This document shows, piece by piece, positions 1-7,847 of a DNA stretch of 64,000 nucleotides (position 1 is the stretch's first letter; each line of letters starts with the position of its first letter). Origin of the DNA: Blautia_A aquisgranensis. Its GTDB lineage: Bacteria > Bacillota > Clostridia > Lachnospirales > Lachnospiraceae. The position numbers and the translations under genes were made by a program. A model generated the notes under the pieces. It saw nothing but the letters and a program-made list of their open reading frames with translations, made no database searches and was not told where the DNA came from. The stretch spans positions 1 through 64,000 of the forward strand of contig NZ_JBBMEJ010000013.1 of the NCBI RefSeq assembly GCF_040096615.1. The letters are read 5' to 3'.

Positions 1-120
1 TAATGTGCAGATATGCACAGTTTACGCTTTCATCTCGGCAATTGAATTACCGAGGATTCCCGCTTATCTTCCTAAAATAACAACTCCAATAATTGTAAGT
101 ACTAATTTCCGCTTTTCCAT
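1..120 (-). pseudogene. Start of a small membrane-anchored protein, interrupted by in-frame stops
   Basis: A strong ribosome binding site (GAAGGTGG about 7 bases upstream) precedes an ATG at 120 on the minus strand. The frame reads MEKRKLVLTIIGVVILGR and then hits TAA at 66-64. Past that stop the same frame continues as AGILGNSIAEMKA before a second stop, so it looks like a signal-anchor N terminus damaged by a nonsense change. It lies 17 bases after the DUF4405 gene and would belong to the same transcript. The window ends here, so the remainder cannot be judged; it could also be a genuine 18-residue peptide or noise. Confidence 0.3.
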
Positions 121-137
121 AAATACACCACCTTCTT

Positions 138-830
138 TCAGTATGAACCTTTTCGTTTTTTCTTACCTGTTTTCTTTAGAAACACTCCACTATAATATCC
201 AATAAATGCTATCAATATCATTACTGCCAGATAATCCAGCAGAAAAGGAAAGATCCCCTTTTCATAATCATAAAATACAAAATGCATCCTCATAATCAGA
301 TAATCTCCTATCTGTCTCCTGTAAAATGCATATAAACCATAACCTGCAATTGTGGTTGCGACAGATCTTGCTGCCCATGTTCTGATGACGGATAAATGTT
401 CCCATAATCGTCCTACCATTGCTACCGCTATATTCCAATGAAATCCGAGATGTAATGACATCACCACCAGTCCCCAGTATGCGCAAAACATATGTATCTG
501 TCTGGCTGTCATATATGTTCCGGAAATCTTTATCCATTTAAATATGTGATTTGACAATAATATTCCACTTATCATGGAACCCATTATAAGAATAAGCATG
601 ATGATAACCAGTACTGTCTGTATCACTCTGAACGCATTATATTTTCCTTTCCTTACAGAGGTCACCCATTTATGATTCAGTATGTGATGTGAAATAAAAA
701 GCACAAGCATCGCCATACCAATCCACTCATGTGCAGTCTCGCTGAGCAGACTATATGGCATAAGAAGAAGCAAACATATCGTCATTCCTATATCTATCAA
801 TATTTTTGCTGTAAATCGTTTATTTTTCAT
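138..830 (-). CDS. DUF4405-type membrane protein (putative cytochrome b-like)
   Basis: The 230-residue protein has about five hydrophobic helices (near residues 7-29, 35-50, 72-92, 112-130, 196-214). Histidines lie in or beside helices 2-4, in HEWIGM, ISHHILNH, ARQIHMF and SLHLGFHW. This pattern matches DUF4405 proteins, thought to be small heme-binding membrane cytochromes. The tail is very basic (KKTGKKKRKG). The start overlaps the preceding hydrolase stump by four bases (ATGA), so the two are translationally coupled. Function in electron transfer is inferred only from family resemblance. Confidence 0.7.
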   Translation of the reverse strand: MKNKRFTAKILIDIGMTICLLLLMPYSLLSETAHEWIGMAMLVLFISHHILNHKWVTSVRKGKYNAFRVIQTVLVIIMLILIMGSMISGILLSNHIFKWIKISGTYMTARQIHMFCAYWGLVVMSLHLGFHWNIAVAMVGRLWEHLSVIRTWAARSVATTIAGYGLYAFYRRQIGDYLIMRMHFVFYDYEKGIFPFLLDYLAVMILIAFIGYYSGVFLKKTGKKKRKGSY

Positions 831-1108
831 ATCCTCTTATCTAAAGCATTCATATTGTCTTCCCAGAAAGATATTGCACGATCAATCCATCCTTCTGCTA
901 CAGTCCCCTCTCCCAATCCAAATCCATGAGAAAGGCCTTTAAATACTTCTATTTTTGTATTTGGGCCATTTTGTTGTATCTGGGAAATATAATTTTCCAT
1001 ACTTCTGTATGATGCAATTCCGTCACTTGTTCCGACACAGGCATAGGTTGGCGTGAACATGATAACAGTCATGTTGATTCCTCCAAGAGCTATCCTCTTT
1101 ATCTGCAT
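827..1108 (-). pseudogene. Alpha/beta hydrolase, internal-deletion remnant
   Basis: Residues from about 20 onward (PTYACVGTSDGIASYRSM, then LSHGFGLGEGTVAEGWIDRA) match the C-terminal third of secreted alpha/beta hydrolases of the esterase type, including the catalytic His in SHGFG. The intact hydrolase at 24507-25598 ends with the related GLGHGFGIGNETKVKNW. The first 20 residues do not continue the fold: the lid, oxyanion loop and nucleophile Ser are missing, so most of the gene has been deleted while a good ribosome binding site (GGAGG) and ATG remain. Only 93 residues are left of an expected 300 or more. It cannot be an active enzyme. Confidence 0.65.
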
Positions 1109-1140
1109 ATAGTATCCTCCATTTTCTCTTCAGCTAAAGT

Positions 1141-1180
1141 ATAACAAAACGAGACTCCATTAGAAGTCTCGTTTTGTTAT
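1141..1180 (-). terminator. Perfect hairpin between LysR gene and hydrolase stump
   Basis: A 16-base perfect inverted repeat (1141-1156 with 1165-1180) flanks an 8-base loop. The arms end in GTTTTGTTAT, giving an imperfect U-rich tail in either direction. It follows the LysR stop codon and probably ends that transcript. Confidence 0.65.
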
Positions 1181-1222
1181 TCAGTATTAACCTTTAGGTT
1201 TCTACTCGCATGTATTCAATTT

Positions 1223-2113
1223 TTATTTTACCTTGTTAATAGCATTTATCAGCCGCTTAACCTTAATGGACGGTTTTTTCGAATGAAGAATTCCAAACGG
1301 CATAGTATAATCCCACTCTACTGGAATGATTCTGATCAGTGGATGAACACTTTCCCAGCTCTTGAATGCCAGTAATACCTCATTATTGTTTTCGCATCGG
1401 TTAAATGCTTCTACATTGTACAGATTAAAGTCTACAATATTGATTTCAGGATGATTTTTCATCATATCATCCCTTAGCATATCGCCATAATAACTCCATC
1501 CTCTTCGCATGAGCATAAGATTTTCTCCAGCCAGATCATCAAGTGTAATTTTTTCTTTTTTTGCCAGCCTGTGATGAATTGATACCGCCACACAAAATGG
1601 TTCTCTTGAAATCTCAGTGCCATCACAGCCTCTGAGTTCAAGCATTGTTTCATCAAAGATTCCAGCTATCACATCAATATTCTTTCCCATATTAGCCAGT
1701 ATCTCTCTTGCATTCTCTGGTGTATTTTCAAATGTAATCAATTTAAACTTCATCTCCGGATATATTTTCTGTATCTTAGGCCAAAGTTCCACAAAAACTT
1801 CCGGTGGCGTCATCGGAGATATTCCAACACGAATGATTTCTTCATTATGATTCATTGCTTCCTGCGCCCGTATCAACGATTCTTTTGAATATTGAATCAG
1901 ATATTTTGCATCCTGATAGAGCGATTTACCAGCTTCCGTAATAATAAGACCTCTGTGTGTTCTTTCAAATAATTGCAAATTTAAGCTGTTTTCCAAAGAA
2001 TTTATCTGTTTAATAACCGCAGGTGCACTTATATATAATTCTTCTGCCGCTTTACTAAAACTTCCAGCTTCGACAACGCAGATAAATGTATCAAGTTGTG
2101 GATTATACATCAT
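1223..2113 (-). CDS. LysR-family transcriptional regulator
   Basis: Predicted DNA-binding regulator of 296 residues. The N terminus has the LysR winged helix-turn-helix (AGSFSKAAEELYISAPAVIKQ, then FERTHRGLIITEAG, about residues 15-70). A LysR substrate-binding domain follows, starting near IIRVGISPM. The start is taken at the ATG ending at 2113 because AAAGGAG lies 8 bases upstream; a GTG three codons earlier overlaps that site. LysR proteins usually regulate a neighbouring operon. Here the downstream genes are the hydrolase stump and DUF4405, separated by a strong hairpin, so its target is unclear. Confidence 0.85.
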   Translation of the reverse strand: MMYNPQLDTFICVVEAGSFSKAAEELYISAPAVIKQINSLENSLNLQLFERTHRGLIITEAGKSLYQDAKYLIQYSKESLIRAQEAMNHNEEIIRVGISPMTPPEVFVELWPKIQKIYPEMKFKLITFENTPENAREILANMGKNIDVIAGIFDETMLELRGCDGTEISREPFCVAVSIHHRLAKKEKITLDDLAGENLMLMRRGWSYYGDMLRDDMMKNHPEINIVDFNLYNVEAFNRCENNNEVLLAFKSWESVHPLIRIIPVEWDYTMPFGILHSKKPSIKVKRLINAINKVK

Positions 2114-2350
2114 GTAATTCACTCCTTTGTTCTTATATACACGTTAGCAATAACGTTTTTTATTTCTATTGGCTTAACACTTGATATTATACTTCAGCTC
2201 AAAAAATATTGCATCTTTTTCTCAATTCCAACTCAATTTCCCCTCAATGCCTTTTTCCTCTGATTTTCGTATGCTTATCTCACAGCAAAGCAGTACCACA
2301 CCGGTACAACCTGCTGAATCAATCAATACGATAAAAGGAGGGGATAAACC

Positions 2351-2734
2351 ATGCAGAACAATATCCGCAACACAAACCTACGCTTTAATCTGGACAAAGA
2401 ACAGCAGCGGAGAGCCTGGGAATATTTACAGACGATGGACAGGCAGGATTTTAAATCTTACAGTCAGGTAATCTCTCTTGCACTGGTAGATTATTTTGAC
2501 CGCTACTACCGCACACAGGCTGATCCTTATCTGGAAACAAGAGAACGGGAAGAACTTTTTGTGAAACAGATTGTAGATGCAGTGGAAAACAGTCTGAAAC
2601 AGGCATTGCCACTTTTTCTTTCCGGACTGACTGCAGGCATGGTGCAAAGGGAGCCCCAAATCAGGGCGTCCTTTCCAGCACCTGAAAATTCACTGCCAGA
2701 TAGTGATGTAGACTGGGATTTTCTTGGCGAATAA
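2351..2734 (+). CDS. ParR-like plasmid/ICE segregation protein
   Basis: A 127-residue protein with a ribbon-helix-helix style N terminus (NTNLRFNLDKEQQRRAWEYL) and SYSQVISLALVDYFDRYYR. It resembles the small centromere-binding proteins encoded beside RepA-type initiators in Firmicute plasmids and ICEs. AAAGGAGGGG lies 7 bases before the ATG. The RepA-like gene starts 18 bases downstream, forming a replication/partition operon. No ParM ATPase is visible upstream, so the partition pair is incomplete. A short inverted repeat, GTACC-ACACC-GGTAC, sits upstream near 2290-2305. Confidence 0.6.
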   Translation: MQNNIRNTNLRFNLDKEQQRRAWEYLQTMDRQDFKSYSQVISLALVDYFDRYYRTQADPYLETREREELFVKQIVDAVENSLKQALPLFLSGLTAGMVQREPQIRASFPAPENSLPDSDVDWDFLGE

Positions 2735-2752
2735 CTGATTGGAGGTGAACAC

Positions 2753-3468
2753 ATGACGGACTTTCTGACAGCAGACACCAACCTGCCTTCTTATATGATG
2801 TTTCCCCGTTTTCTTCTGGACATGGAAATAAACGAAACTGCCAAAATGCTTTATATTATCCTACTCGACCGGGCAAGGCTTTCCCAGAAAAATGAGGGCT
2901 GGTCAGATATCGATGGTCATGTGTTCATTTACTTTACAATTGAAGCACTGGCAGAAGTTCTCCACAAAAGCCAGATGACGGTTAAAACTGCTCTGGCAGT
3001 ACTGGAAAAACAGGAGCTTATCTTCCGAAAACGGCAGGGACCCGGACAGCCCAATCGAATTTATGTAAAACTCCCAAAAGAAACCATCCACTATACAGAC
3101 AGATTTCTTTCCCTAAGACAGACAGAAAACTGTCCTATTGACAGACAGGATTCTTTCCCTGATACAGACAGAAAACTGTCTGGTAATAAGAAAGCATAAA
3201 AAAGAACAATTTAGCAATAAGAGGGAGTAAGGAGCCACTCTCACCCTATGGAAAATTTCAAAATGTTTTTCTGTCAGAAAAAGAGCTTGAAGATATCCGG
3301 CAGACAATCCCTGACTGGAAGGATTATATTGAACGCTTATCCGGTTATATGGCTTCTACCGGAAAGCAATATCAGAACCATGCAGCTACCATCATCAGTT
3401 GGGCAAGACAGGATCATCCTGCTTCCCGGCAAAGAAATTACGAAAGTGAGGAATACGAAACATTATGA
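2753..3468 (+). pseudogene. RepA-like replication initiator, frameshifted
   Basis: The first frame (2753-3199, 148 residues) begins with a RepA_N-type initiator domain: FPRFLLDMEINETAKMLYIIL, a winged helix with EALAEVLHKSQMTVKTAL, and GQPNRIYVK. It stops in an A-rich stretch (about 3187-3206). From 3190 the +1 frame is open to 3468 and supplies the expected C-terminal part (PYGKFQNVFLSEKELEDI, then ERLSGYMASTGKQYQNHAAT). That part resembles the C-terminal domain often joined to these initiators. A one-base slip at the A run therefore splits the gene. The stop overlaps the next gene by ATGA. A sequencing error in the A run is possible. Confidence 0.6.
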
Positions 3469-3755
3469 CAAAATTTACAGAAAAAGCAACCGCTATAACA
3501 CCAAACAGAGAGATTCAGCCTGATGAATATTTTAACGAAACAGACCACCTGATCTACTGTTCCAAATGCAATACGCCAAGACAATGCCGGCATGAATTAC
3601 AGGGAAAAGTTCTTATTCCTTCCATCCGCTGTAAATGCCAGCAGGAAATCTTTGAACAGGAAGAAGCCCAAAGAAAACTTCATGAAAAACAAATGGAAAT
3701 AGTAAAAGATGCCTGTTCCTCCCTTTCACAGCGAGGACAGGAGAGAAACCGATAA
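3465..3755 (+). pseudogene. DnaC/IstB-like helicase loader, N-terminal fragment
   Basis: Ninety-six residues with the zinc-binding start typical of ICE-borne DnaC-like proteins (DHLIYCSKCNTPRQC, then IRCKCQQEIFEQEE) and the following basic helix (KLHEKQMEIV). After that the sequence departs from the family and ends within 20 residues, so the whole AAA+ ATPase domain (about 200 residues) is missing. Its start overlaps the end of the RepA-like gene, as in intact replication modules. It is a truncated remnant. Confidence 0.6.
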
Positions 3756-4071
3756 AAAATCGAAAAAGCGGGAAAATTTTTTAAAAAACTTTTCTCCAAC
3801 CTCTCCAAAACCTTTCATCAGAATCTTACTCTGATGATCGGCGGCCCACGATTTCGAGGTTTTTGGAGAAAGTTCCACAAAATTCGACAAAGAAAAACGC
3901 CAGGGAGTTTTTTACGCTTCCTGGCATCATAATTAAGGAATTGTTGACCTGAACTTTTATATAGATTTTTTATGTAGATTAGTGCCGATTTCCAACAATA
4001 AAAATCCCATAACCACAATAGATTTTTTTTAAGAAAAGTTTCCTATACTTTAAGTGATAAAGATAATAACA

Positions 4072-4115
4072 AAAAAGGCCGTCCATGATTCTCCCAACAG
4101 AAACTCACAGACGGC
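4072..4115 (-). terminator. Rho-independent-like terminator, minus strand
   Basis: GCCGTC (4110-4115 read on minus) pairs with GACGGC (4078-4083) across a 26-base loop and is followed on the minus strand by a run of six T. No minus-strand gene leads into it now, so it may be a relic. Confidence 0.4.
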
Positions 4116-4130
4116 ACGAAAAATAAGCCC

Positions 4131-4165
4131 TGCTGTAAGAAACTGTTTTTTATTTTCTTACAGCA
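4131..4165. repeat. Perfect 12-bp inverted repeat
   Basis: TGCTGTAAGAAA at 4131-4142 is the exact reverse complement of 4154-4165, around an 11-base T-rich loop. It lies 115 bases upstream of the XRE gene. It could be a transcriptional hairpin or an element end; nothing decides between them. Confidence 0.4.
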
Positions 4166-4279
4166 AAGCCAGCGATATTCACCCAAAGCAACCGGCATAC
4201 TAATATGTATTTTCCCGGCATTATAAGGCAATGCAAAAAGTCAAACCAGCACAGTAGAATAGATTTGAGGTGAACAACT

Positions 4280-4645
4280 ATGCCGGAAGATAAATTTATT
4301 TTTCTAGGGAAACGAATACGTTCCGCAAGAAAAGAATGTCAATTAACTCAACAGGAACTTGCTGATCAGTCTGGACTGGCGGTAAAAACCATTCAGGATA
4401 TAGAAAAAGGAAGAAAAAATCCCACTTACGAAACCCTATGTCTTTTAGTTGATCGACTCGGTATTTCCGGAAATACTATATTTCCTTCTAAAGCTCCTGT
4501 TGATGAAGAAGCTCTCCAATACTTCTTAGGTAAATTTTATGCCTGTAACAAGCAAAATCAAAAATTGCTCATAAACTCCTTAAATTTTCTTGTAGAACAA
4601 CTTTTAGAAATACAAAACAATTCTGATTTTGATAATTCTCCGTAA
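4280..4645 (+). CDS. XRE-family helix-turn-helix regulator
   Basis: A 121-residue protein whose first 65 residues form a Cro/CI-type domain (GKRIRSARKECQLTQQELAD, then GLAVKTIQDIEKGRKNPTYET). A C-terminal helical tail, rich in Gln and Asn, may serve for dimerisation. TTTGAGGTGA lies 8 bases before the ATG. Such regulators are common in ICEs next to replication genes and usually repress element functions. It stands alone here, followed by a hairpin terminator. Confidence 0.8.
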   Translation: MPEDKFIFLGKRIRSARKECQLTQQELADQSGLAVKTIQDIEKGRKNPTYETLCLLVDRLGISGNTIFPSKAPVDEEALQYFLGKFYACNKQNQKLLINSLNFLVEQLLEIQNNSDFDNSP

Positions 4646-4646
4646 G

Positions 4647-4676
4647 CCGGCAGACCAGAGGGCTTTGGTCTGTCGG
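4647..4676 (+). terminator. Terminator of the XRE gene
   Basis: CCGGCAGACCAGA pairs with TTTGGTCTGTCGG (one mismatch plus G-T pairs) around a 4-base loop, immediately after the stop codon. The T tract that follows is weak. Confidence 0.55.
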
Positions 4677-4703
4677 ACATTATTCCCGTATTTCACTACA
4701 CAT

Positions 4704-5842
4704 TTAATCTAATTGCTTTTTGATGTACAATGAATATCTAAAGGAAGAACTGCTTTTCGAGTATAAAGGGAAAAATGGGGGGGAGAGCAGAGAACGCATA
4801 ATCCAATATTGCTGCGCTTCCTCCATCTTAAATTTATGTTTATTTAATTTGTTTATTAGTTCTTCAAGGACATTTCGGCTAACTCCCGGGATAAAACTGA
4901 GCAACTGTCTTAGCGACATTCCCTCCGCCATTGCCGTCATCATTTCTTCATTAATCGCTCCGCTGTTATCTTCCTGCGCTGCTATAAGCTGTGCATTGTC
5001 ACCCAACATTTGGGCCATTGTCTTTTGGAAAATTTCTTTTCCATTTGTATCTGCCAAAATTTCCCCTATCGTGGAATTTCTGGTATATACCTTTGGAATG
5101 TCCGTTACTGAATTCACAGTTACCCTACTGGAAAGGACGATATCCTGAGCATTTTCTCCAATCTGTATCTCATATGCGCCGCTTTCCACATATCTGACAG
5201 GATTTCTTTATTTTCACAGAGATAAGTTCCATTCAGTTTATTGTAGGAATTCATAATCGTCCATGGTTTCTCTTTCTTTACCATCCTCTAAAAGGACGCC
5301 AGATAGATTTCTCTCATGGTGCGCTCACCCATCTCAGAAAAGCTGGTCATCCTGTGATACTCCTGGTTGTTTGCCATAAAGCGCTTCGGGCTGGTCCCCA
5401 CATGTTTGCTCTGCACACCATGTACCAGAACTCCTGCCATCTCTGTGGATACATAAGGATCTTCAGAATAGTATTCAAAATTCCGTCCGCAGAGCGGTGA
5501 ACGTTTGATATTCATCGCAGAACCAAGGATGGTACTTACATGTTCCGCCTGACACTCTTCCCCCAGTGTCTCTCCCAGTTTCCTTACCAGATCACGATTG
5601 AAACTTGAAGCCGTCGCACAGCCTGCCGGAAAACATACCGCTTTGATACTGTTATTGATCCCGAGATGATCCGATGCATCGTCCTGTTTTCTCAGACCGT
5701 GAGGACCATCGCATACCATTTCCGATGGAATACCCAGGCGCTCCACGCCTTTCGTGTGCCAGAAATCCAGTCCTGAGCACAGACTTGCTTTCTCTTCTAA
5801 GGTCATCTGTGAGATCAGTTCTTTGATATTTTTTCTTCCCTT
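4704..5842 (-). pseudogene. GH3 beta-glucosidase, decayed (lost start, stop, internal deletion)
   Basis: The N-terminal part (5288-5806) is a GH3 barrel (MTLEEKASLCSG, DGPHGLRKQ, NIKRSPLCGRNFEYYSEDPY). It stops at an in-frame TAG (5287-5285 region), yet the same frame then continues with RMVKKEKPWTIMNSYNKLNG, which is still GH3. Near 5195 the barrel breaks off and the sequence resumes in another frame at the extreme C terminus (VESGAYEIQIG), so the nucleophile region and the alpha/beta sandwich are deleted. The likely start, placed by comparison with the intact GH3 at 24471, now reads AAG (5842-5840) instead of ATG. In the intact relative KHFAANNQE is conserved; here it reads KRFMANNQE. The C-terminal helical module (about 4839-5078) survives. 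Confidence 0.75.
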
Positions 5843-5871
5843 AAATCCTATTCCTTTCTGCCTGTGAAGCC

Positions 5872-7444
5872 CTAATACTTAAATAGTTCCATCTTCACAC
5901 ATTCCGGCATATCATATAGCATAGTCACAATCTTTTCATCGCCGTTCTGTCTCTGCCTGCATCTCCATTGTCCGTCACTGTATGTTCCTGCTTCTTTTCT
6001 GATGAAATCCACCTTTCTGTGATCACCCGGTTTTGTATGCACACATACATTGCACATCATCCCCACAATCAGGAAATTATTTTCGTCCAACTCGAACACA
6101 GCCCCGGCTGCCGTTGGCATTCCAACCTGTTGCGGCAGATACCGGATTTCCATATCGTAAGACTTAAACTTCAGATAACATCCCTGCTCTCCTTCCGCAT
6201 TTTTCAGAAAGCACTTCAGATGAGTTGTTCCCCTGTACCTAAGATACAGCGACTTAATCTCGCCAAGGAGTCTGTATACCTCTCCCAGAGTCTCCTTTGT
6301 CCCGGTCATGTCAAAAGAAAGCGGGTCTATATTCAAAGCCTCCGTCACCTCTTTCGGGATCACATCCGGCTCCTTCTGCCACAGGTCTTCAATCCCGAAC
6401 GGTGCGTAACACAGGGCATGGCAGTTCAGGTAAGCATACAGAGCGTATGACGCTGTTACAGCGTCTTTTCGCACCTCCGGGATTACAAGGGGATTATCCG
6501 GACGGGTATACTTCTCCATGATCTCCGACACATAGGGGACATAGATATCCGGGGCAATAGTAAAGAGGGAAGGCGCCGCCGCTTTCCACACCCAGAGCAT
6601 ATCCTCCACCGGGCCTCCCGACGGATAAGAACCAGCATACCAGGGGAACTGTTTCAGCCACACATTGGCGTAGCAGGGCAGAGGATACTCTTTTTTTCCG
6701 ACTGATGCAATCCTCTCCAGAGCGGAGGCAAAAAACCATGCGGAAAAAATCTCCCCTGCGTCTTCTCCGAATACGACAGTCCAGTCTGCCTTTTCAGGCC
6801 ATCCTGTTTCCCTGGCACGGATTTTTCCTGATTTTACAGCTGCATCCATCAGTTTATCCGGCACATTTCCTGTAAACGCCTCCTCTGCCTGACGGCAGTA
6901 ATCACGCTCTGTTCCAAGCAGTCCCACTTCATTTTCTACCTGGACCATGATGACCGATGAGTTTTTATCAACCTCCCGCAGATGTCCCATCAGACGGGAA
7001 AATGCAGCGGCATCTCTCTCCACCGCCTCCCAGCACAGAGGAGAAATCGTATTTAACCTTTCTCCACCATACATTTCCGCACGGAAAAATGTTTCACTGT
7101 CCTGCTTCATCCATGCCGGCACATAAGCCGACTCTGCATTCTTCCATAGACCGAACCAGAGCAGGATCAGCTTTTTCTTAAATCTGACAGCCTGCTCAAG
7201 AAGTGAATCCACAAGCGAAAAATCATAGCTGCCTTCTTCCGGCTCCAGCGTCTCCCAGTACACCGGTACAATCAGTGTATTCAGATGACTCTGATCCATC
7301 TTCATCCATATCTCTGCCTCCATCCTGTCCGGGGGCATAGGCGGCTGAGTTGTGCACCTCCCCTGCAAACGCCCAAAAAGGCTGCCCGTCCACATACAGA
7401 GTCGGGATTCCTCTTTCTATTTTTACTTCTGTAATTTTATTCAT
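5872..7444 (-). pseudogene. GH35-like/DUF5597 glycoside hydrolase, one-base frameshift
   Basis: The 5' part (7444 leftward, MNKITEVKIERGIPTLYVDG, then FAGEVHNSAAYAP) and the long 3' part (DRMEAEIWMKMDQSHLNTLI, VPVYWETLEPEEG, VQVENEVG) belong to one beta-galactosidase-like protein of about 520 residues with a C-terminal DUF5597-type domain. They are in different frames. Removing one C from the C5 tract (7331-7335) restores Y-A-P-D-R-M-E. VQVENEVG carries the presumed acid/base Glu, and VIPEVR may hold the nucleophile. AAGGAAGGA precedes the ATG at 7444. It belongs with the glycoside operon. If the frameshift is a sequencing error, the enzyme is intact. Confidence 0.7.
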
Positions 7445-7691
7445 CTTGAATCCTTCCTTTTGAATTTTCTTCGACAATATCTTTTTTACTATCGTTTCTA
7501 AACAGCAGTCCTATAAGCGAAGATGTAAAAACTAATGTTCCATAAAATGGTATTCGCAAAAGACAATTCTGGCCAAAACTCAAGTCAGAAGATATATATG
7601 TAACCAAAAAGTTTCCAAGAATAACCACTATAACAACAAATATGACGGCAAAAATACTTACAATTAGTTTTTCCCTTTTATATTTTTTCAT
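7437..7691 (-). CDS. Small membrane protein of unknown function
   Basis: Eighty-four residues with two hydrophobic helices (about 8-30 and 44-62) and charged ends (KKYKREK; NDSKKDIVEENSKGR). AAGGGG lies 8 bases before the ATG. The stop overlaps the start of the GH35-like gene by eight bases, and a 32-residue hydrophobic frame lies 12 bases upstream, suggesting translational coupling. I do not recognise the family; a role as an accessory protein of the sugar locus is only a guess from position. Confidence 0.5.
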   Translation of the reverse strand: MKKYKREKLIVSIFAVIFVVIVVILGNFLVTYISSDLSFGQNCLLRIPFYGTLVFTSSLIGLLFRNDSKKDIVEENSKGRIQDE

Positions 7692-7703
7692 CTGGCAGTC
7701 CCC

Positions 7704-7802
7704 TTAAAAAAGCAGCTTTCTCCGAGTAATCAGAAGCCGTATCCCGCTCACCAGAGCAGACACTCCCACAGCAATCGCAAGGGCTCCGGCCACAACATTC
7801 AT
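7704..7802 (-). CDS. 32-residue hydrophobic peptide
   Basis: The frame MNVVAGALAIAVGVSALVSG, then IRLLITRRKLLF, is a single transmembrane helix with a basic C terminus. The same frame stays open upstream (RKIYKTVENSGV) to an in-frame TAG near 7845, so a longer form with a non-ATG start is possible and is supported by the amphipathic, protein-like upstream residues. It lies between the permuted GH3 gene and the 84-residue membrane protein. Function unknown. Confidence 0.4.
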   Translation of the reverse strand: MNVVAGALAIAVGVSALVSGIRLLITRRKLLF

Positions 7803-7847
7803 GACGCCTGAATTTTCAACTGTTTTGTAGATTTTTCTCCCATACTT

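Larger units (their letters stand above)
3756..4279. other. Gene-free stretch with several hairpins
   Basis: I see no gene in these 524 bases. It holds a long imperfect inverted repeat (3803-3868, arms CTCCAAAACCT / AGGTTTTTGGAG with an inner CATCAGA / TCTGATG stem), a short CCAGG / CCTGG hairpin near 3900-3927, a minus-strand terminator-like hairpin (4072-4115) and a perfect 12-base stem (4131-4165). It is the spacer between the cut replication module and the XRE gene. Confidence 0.5.

Noticed and set aside
1..205. Plus-strand frame of 66 codons at the left edge
   Set aside because: It overlaps the end of the DUF4405 gene antisense and has no ribosome binding site or family resemblance.
2181..2350. 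Possible ParM remnant upstream of the ParR-like gene
   Set aside because: No frame on either strand gives actin-like motifs; only a short GTACC/GGTAC inverted repeat is present.
3818..4231. Short minus-strand frames in the spacer before the XRE gene
   Set aside because: They run through hairpin sequence, lack ribosome sites and have unlikely compositions.
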